A DNA stretch of 18,286 nucleotides from Paludibacter sp. Its GTDB lineage: Bacteria; Bacteroidota; Bacteroidia; Bacteroidales; Paludibacteraceae. The stretch lies in contig JAQTOL010000012.1 in assembly GCA_028748945.1 (NCBI GenBank), positions 1 through 18,286 of the forward strand, given 5' to 3'. Below are positions 15,531 to 18,286 of the stretch, piece by piece. Positions within the stretch are counted from its first letter, which is position 1, and every line of letters begins with the position of its first letter. A program made the position numbers and the translations under genes. The notes under the pieces were generated by a model. The model saw nothing but the letters and a program-made list of their open reading frames with translations, did no database searches and had not been told where the DNA came from.

Positions 15531-15553
15531 GGTGTTATGCGGCATAGTAAAAA

Positions 15554-16327
15554 ATGAAAAACAACCCTTATATTATGATTAAGACATACGGAAAAGATAT
15601 TATTGGTATTGGACTTTCAGCTTTGATAATAATCATTTCGTTCTTTCCGATTGAAGATTTTATATCACGGGAAATACCAATTCTAAAAGTAATTTGGATT
15701 TGGGATAAATTAGATATTTACTCCCTTGTTTTAATTCCAATTGCTATTTTATTTTACACTTTCGGAAAATTAAGAATATCACTTACTATCGTTTACAGTT
15801 ATATTCTTATTCAATTCCATTTTTTTAGAAATCTACCATGGGATTTCCAAAATCATCTTGTATTGACTCTGGCATTCATTATTGCGCTTATAGCATTTAT
15901 ATTTGGGGTATACTTTTTTAGCAATGATAAGTATATACGAAAGAAAAGTATTTTGAAATTTAAATATGTCTGGATTGTAAATTACATATTAATAGCATTG
16001 GCATTATTTATTGCTTCATGGGAATTTAACACCTCTATTGCTTCATTAATTTACGTATTACTTTTAGCTTCTATTATATTGACGGCAATCCATAATCCCA
16101 AAAACTGGAAAATTAGATTTTTGATTTTTTCCACGTTATATATTGTAATTCAAACATTCTATTTAAGTTGTTATACGCATTTTTATGGTGACCTTGGTTT
16201 ACTTGATTTTTCGATTAATAATATGTGGACAAATTGTTCTAAGAATTATCTTTGGTTAATCTCTGGTCTGATAATTTTGTATATGGCTATTAACAAGATA
16301 AATACACTGTATAACAAAACTGTTTGA
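15554..16327 (+). CDS. Orphan multi-pass membrane protein, cassette-borne
   Basis: This 257-aa protein is composed largely of hydrophobic helices. I count about seven membrane segments (roughly residues 14-32, 53-70, 73-92, 101-122, 138-158, 162-180 and 187-207, with a last one near 233-250). No catalytic motif or known family signature is visible. Charged residues are sparse and fall in short loops such as NDKYIRKKSILKFK. The gene is visibly more AT-rich, with more ATA/TTA/AAA codons, than the phosphate and TonB genes, which fits acquisition by transfer. It starts 20 bp after a cassette boundary, as cassette genes commonly do. Given the abortive-infection-like neighbour, a defence or immunity role is possible but not shown by the sequence. 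Confidence 0.75.
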   Translation: MKNNPYIMIKTYGKDIIGIGLSALIIIISFFPIEDFISREIPILKVIWIWDKLDIYSLVLIPIAILFYTFGKLRISLTIVYSYILIQFHFFRNLPWDFQNHLVLTLAFIIALIAFIFGVYFFSNDKYIRKKSILKFKYVWIVNYILIALALFIASWEFNTSIASLIYVLLLASIILTAIHNPKNWKIRFLIFSTLYIVIQTFYLSCYTHFYGDLGLLDFSINNMWTNCSKNYLWLISGLIILYMAINKINTLYNKTV

Positions 16328-16757
16328 TTGTGTTTTTATTGAAAAAACTAAATACGACTTACAGACTCTTTCCGCTTTTTAATGCAAATTGGTAGACTAA
16401 ACGAGAGAAAACAAAATAAACTCTCTCTGACAACTCGAAAGAAGACAAACCCGTTTCGAGTTGTTGAGAGAATGCTTACAAGGAAATTTTTTTGACTTTG
16501 ATTTTGCTCATTTCGACAGCTAGAAAAAGAAAGAAAAACGACTTTGATATTTGAAAACTTAAAATTTATTCGTTAATTTGTAACATTTATAGGCGGTTGG
16601 ACATGAAGAAAAGAACGAAAAATCAACTTGACTTTGTGAGTGACGAACATTTTCGTGCTTTGACAGCTTTGTGCTGACTAACTGGAAAGTGAAACGAACA
16701 GACTTTTAGCATTTAATCAACTGAAATAAAACACGACAGGAAAGCACAAAACTACGA
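16328..16757 (+). other. Non-coding tail of cassette 1
   Basis: No credible gene was found in these 430 bases. A strong hairpin (11-bp perfect stem, 16430-16440 with 16454-16464, 13-nt loop) is present. A T-run at about 16487-16493 is too far from it for a standard terminator. A 24-codon frame from ATG 16604 is too short to support. Confidence 0.5.
16551..16580 (+). promoter_or_regulatory. Candidate cassette-borne promoter
   Basis: TTG (16551-16553), a 19-bp spacer, then TTAATTTG (16573-16580) match the Bacteroidota -33/-7 layout with one mismatch in the -7 box. It points toward the second cassette and could help express its gene across the attC. Confidence 0.3.
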
Positions 16758-16892
16758 CCGCATAACACACGCCTATGCTCACCTGCTGGCTGACATGCAC
16801 TTAGCAGTATTTGCTCCCGCATTCACTTTTTCGCTTTGCGAAAGTGAAAGCTCCCGCAAACCGCAGGATGCGCATAGCCTCGGTCGTTAGCA
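16758..16892 (+). repeat. attC-like recombination site 1
   Basis: This is an imperfect palindrome of about 133 bp. R''-like GCATAAC (16760-16766) is followed after 6 nt by CTATGC (16773-16778), which pairs with GCATAG (16872-16877). After 8 nt comes R'-like GTTAGCA (16886-16892). Inside, CCTGC (16782-16786) pairs with GCAGG (16863-16867), and a central hairpin around 16822-16848 (TTCAC...GTGAA, TTTCGC/GCGAAA) closes the fold. Length, inner arms and unpaired spacers all resemble long attC sites. Confidence 0.6.
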
Positions 16893-16937
16893 GCAATCCA
16901 AAAAAAACAGTAGACTTCTAAATAACGTGAACACAAT

Positions 16938-18143
16938 ATGAGAATATTTTTATGGATAATATCGGTATTACTGATATTTGTAGGAATTACAGTAAGTTTT
17001 ATTTTTTTTAGAAATTTATCGTTAGAGTATACTGTGAATGGTAACAGTGAACTTTTACTTGATAAAACTGGGCAAGTTGGAGACTTTATTGGAGGAGTTG
17101 TTGGAACTATATTTTCATTAGCGGGTTTTGCGATTTTAATCATAACACTTTCTGCACAAACTCAAGTTTCATATACAGAGCAATTTGAGAATAAATTTTT
17201 TGAGCTAATTCGTTTACATAGAGAAAATCTTAACGAAATATCAATTACAAGGAAATCCAAAAATGAAGAAGGAACATTAATTGATTTCAAGTTTACTGGG
17301 AGACAAGTATTTAAAATTGTATTAGATGACTTTCTTACATGTAGAAATGAGCTAAGACAGTATTTTCATAAATTTGAATTACACGAAATTTATGAAAATG
17401 AGTACCTAAAACATATAAGTGAGATATTAAACGTTGAAGAAAGTCACATAAGAGTTAGAACAATAGCGAGAATTGATATTGCTTACTGTATTGTTTTTTA
17501 TGGTGTTGGAAACGAGGGATATAAATTGTTATGCGAGATATTCAACAAGAGATATAAGAAAGATTTTTATATTGGACTTCTTAATTACATTCAGATGAAA
17601 CCTATAAAACATAGTCGGTATTGGGAAGAGTGGGATAAATTCAGAAATGTTAACAAAGTAGTTGATAGACTTGTCAACTTAGAGCAAATAATAACTTTAC
17701 GAAGAAAGAATATTGATGAAGCTGATAAAAGAAACCAAAATCAATACTACTATGATACAAATTACATAAAATATTATGGAGGACACCAATTTAGGCTAGG
17801 GCATTATTACAGACATTTATTCCAAACTGTGAAATACGTCAATTCTCAGAACAGACTTAATTTCAAACAAAAATACTTTTATGCAAAAACATTAAGGGCA
17901 CAGCTTTCAACTTATGAACAGGCGTTATTATTTATTAATTCATTGTCTATTTTAGGACATCCATGGGAATTAAACTGTGAATATAAAAAGAGTCACTTTC
18001 TATTTCTAGACAAAAGAAGAAAAGAAAAGAACAAACTTATTACTCGTTATAATTTAATTAAGAATATGCCTGGAACTCAAATGTTTGGAATAGTTTATAC
18101 TCATTATTATCCCAACGTAAAATATGAAATACAAATATTCTGA
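16938..18143 (+). CDS. Putative phage abortive infection protein (putAbiC-like), membrane-anchored
   Basis: This 401-aa protein has two N-terminal membrane segments (about residues 3-25 and 48-72) and a large cytoplasmic domain. The region GDFIGGVVGTIFSLAGF (48-64) followed by QFENKFFELIRLHRENLNEI (82-101) matches my recollection of the start of the putAbiC (putative phage abortive infection) family. The later LRAQLSTYEQALLFINSL (about 319-336) and LITRYNLIKNM near the C-terminus also fit. No nuclease or other catalytic motif is recognisable, so the killing mechanism is unknown. The gene is AT-rich, lies inside the second cassette and has its own attC 11 bp after the stop. Its start ATG 16938 is about 50 bp inside the cassette. 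Family assignment is from memory of motif pattern and should be confirmed by profile search. Confidence 0.75.
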   Translation: MRIFLWIISVLLIFVGITVSFIFFRNLSLEYTVNGNSELLLDKTGQVGDFIGGVVGTIFSLAGFAILIITLSAQTQVSYTEQFENKFFELIRLHRENLNEISITRKSKNEEGTLIDFKFTGRQVFKIVLDDFLTCRNELRQYFHKFELHEIYENEYLKHISEILNVEESHIRVRTIARIDIAYCIVFYGVGNEGYKLLCEIFNKRYKKDFYIGLLNYIQMKPIKHSRYWEEWDKFRNVNKVVDRLVNLEQIITLRRKNIDEADKRNQNQYYYDTNYIKYYGGHQFRLGHYYRHLFQTVKYVNSQNRLNFKQKYFYAKTLRAQLSTYEQALLFINSLSILGHPWELNCEYKKSHFLFLDKRRKEKNKLITRYNLIKNMPGTQMFGIVYTHYYPNVKYEIQIF

Positions 18144-18154
18144 CAAAATGGACT

Positions 18155-18283
18155 GCTGCTAACATCTTAGTGTTTTATTCATCGTTTTCGTGAGACAAAG
18201 TTAACTAAAAGTCACAATATCCCAAATAAAAACAAAATTTATTTAATGCACGGACGAAAATGGTGAATAAAACAGAGTTGAAC
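18155..18283 (+). repeat. attC-like recombination site 2
   Basis: This imperfect palindrome of about 129 bp begins GCTGCTAAC (18155-18163). TGTTTTATTCA (18171-18181) pairs perfectly with TGAATAAAACA (18264-18274), and TTTTCGT (18185-18191) with ACGAAAA (18254-18260). It ends at GTTGAAC (18277-18283), an exact GTTRRRY core. The core belongs to the next cassette, which runs out of the window after three bases. Confidence 0.6.
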
Positions 18284-18286
18284 GGG

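Larger units (their letters stand above)
15534..16892 (+). mobile_element. Integron-type gene cassette 1 (membrane protein plus attC)
   Basis: The segment begins with the core-like GTTATGC at 15534 and ends at GTTAGCA (16886-16892). Its first nine bases GTTATGCGG are exactly complementary to CCGCATAAC at 16758-16766, the left end of the palindrome near its 3' end. In integron cassettes the split core makes a cassette's 5' end complementary to the R'' of its own attC, and this is what is seen. The coding sequence begins 20 bp inside the boundary. About 430 bp of non-coding DNA separate it from the attC. Confidence 0.6.
16886..18283 (+). mobile_element. Integron-type gene cassette 2 (putAbiC-like gene plus attC)
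   Basis: The segment begins GTTAGCAGCAATCC (16886-16899). Its reverse complement matches the bases ending at 18163 (GGACTGCTGCTAAC) at 13 of 14 positions. Its ends therefore pair with each other and not with cassette 1, as expected for independently mobile cassettes. The coding sequence stops 11 bp before the attC-like palindrome. The next boundary, GTTGAAC, is at 18277-18283. Confidence 0.6.

Noticed and set aside
16596..16602. GTTGGAC as a further cassette boundary
   Set aside because: It fits GTTRRRY, but its complement GTCCAAC is not found downstream, and the attC at 16758 pairs with the boundary at 15534 instead.

Overview
The window looks like chromosomal DNA of a Bacteroidota species, probably an environmental member of the Bacteroidales. 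The signs are a SusC-like TonB receptor with an N-terminal carboxypeptidase-regulatory-like domain, a phosphate-selective O/P-type porin, and promoters of the Bacteroidota type (TAnnTTTG at -7). Genus-level placement is not possible from the sequence alone.

Positions 1-6895 hold a phosphate-starvation block on the minus strand. In transcription order it contains the porin, pstS, pstC, pstA, pstB and phoU, then a rho-independent terminator, then an OmpR/PhoB-type response regulator and the first 99 codons of its sensor kinase, cut by the window edge. The 613-bp divergent region (6896-7508) separates this block from a 933-aa TonB-dependent receptor on the plus strand. That region contains three copies of one regulatory design: four 7-bp sites on an 11-bp period, a 9-bp gap, then TAnnTTTG. 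One copy serves the porin-pst operon, one serves the TonB receptor, and one sits 206 bp further upstream on the porin side. I read these as PhoB-type operators placing porin, ABC transporter and TonB receptor under one switch.

Positions 10386-13001 hold a convergent GNAT acetyltransferase and a two-gene unit of an LpxH-like metallophosphoesterase and a GT-B glycosyltransferase, ending in a terminator. Positions 13079-14366 have no convincing gene. They contain a 253-bp MITE-like element with 11-bp terminal inverted repeats and three internal hairpins, and a six-copy 63-bp tandem repeat that is open without a start codon on the plus strand. A 302-aa protein of unknown function (14367-15275) follows.

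From 15534 onward the DNA is visibly more AT-rich and looks like two integron-type gene cassettes. Each cassette's first bases are complementary to the start of a ~130-bp imperfect palindrome at its own 3' end, the signature of attC sites. Cassette 1 encodes an orphan multi-pass membrane protein. Cassette 2 encodes a membrane-anchored protein resembling the putative phage abortive infection (putAbiC) family. No integron integrase is visible, so this is either part of a longer array or an integrase-less attC cluster.

A short G/C-rich intergenic repeat (CCCCTAAATCCCC-AGGGG type) occurs five times. It occurs as inverted pairs in the spacers pstB-phoU and regulator-kinase, and once overlapping the stop codon of the 302-aa gene.
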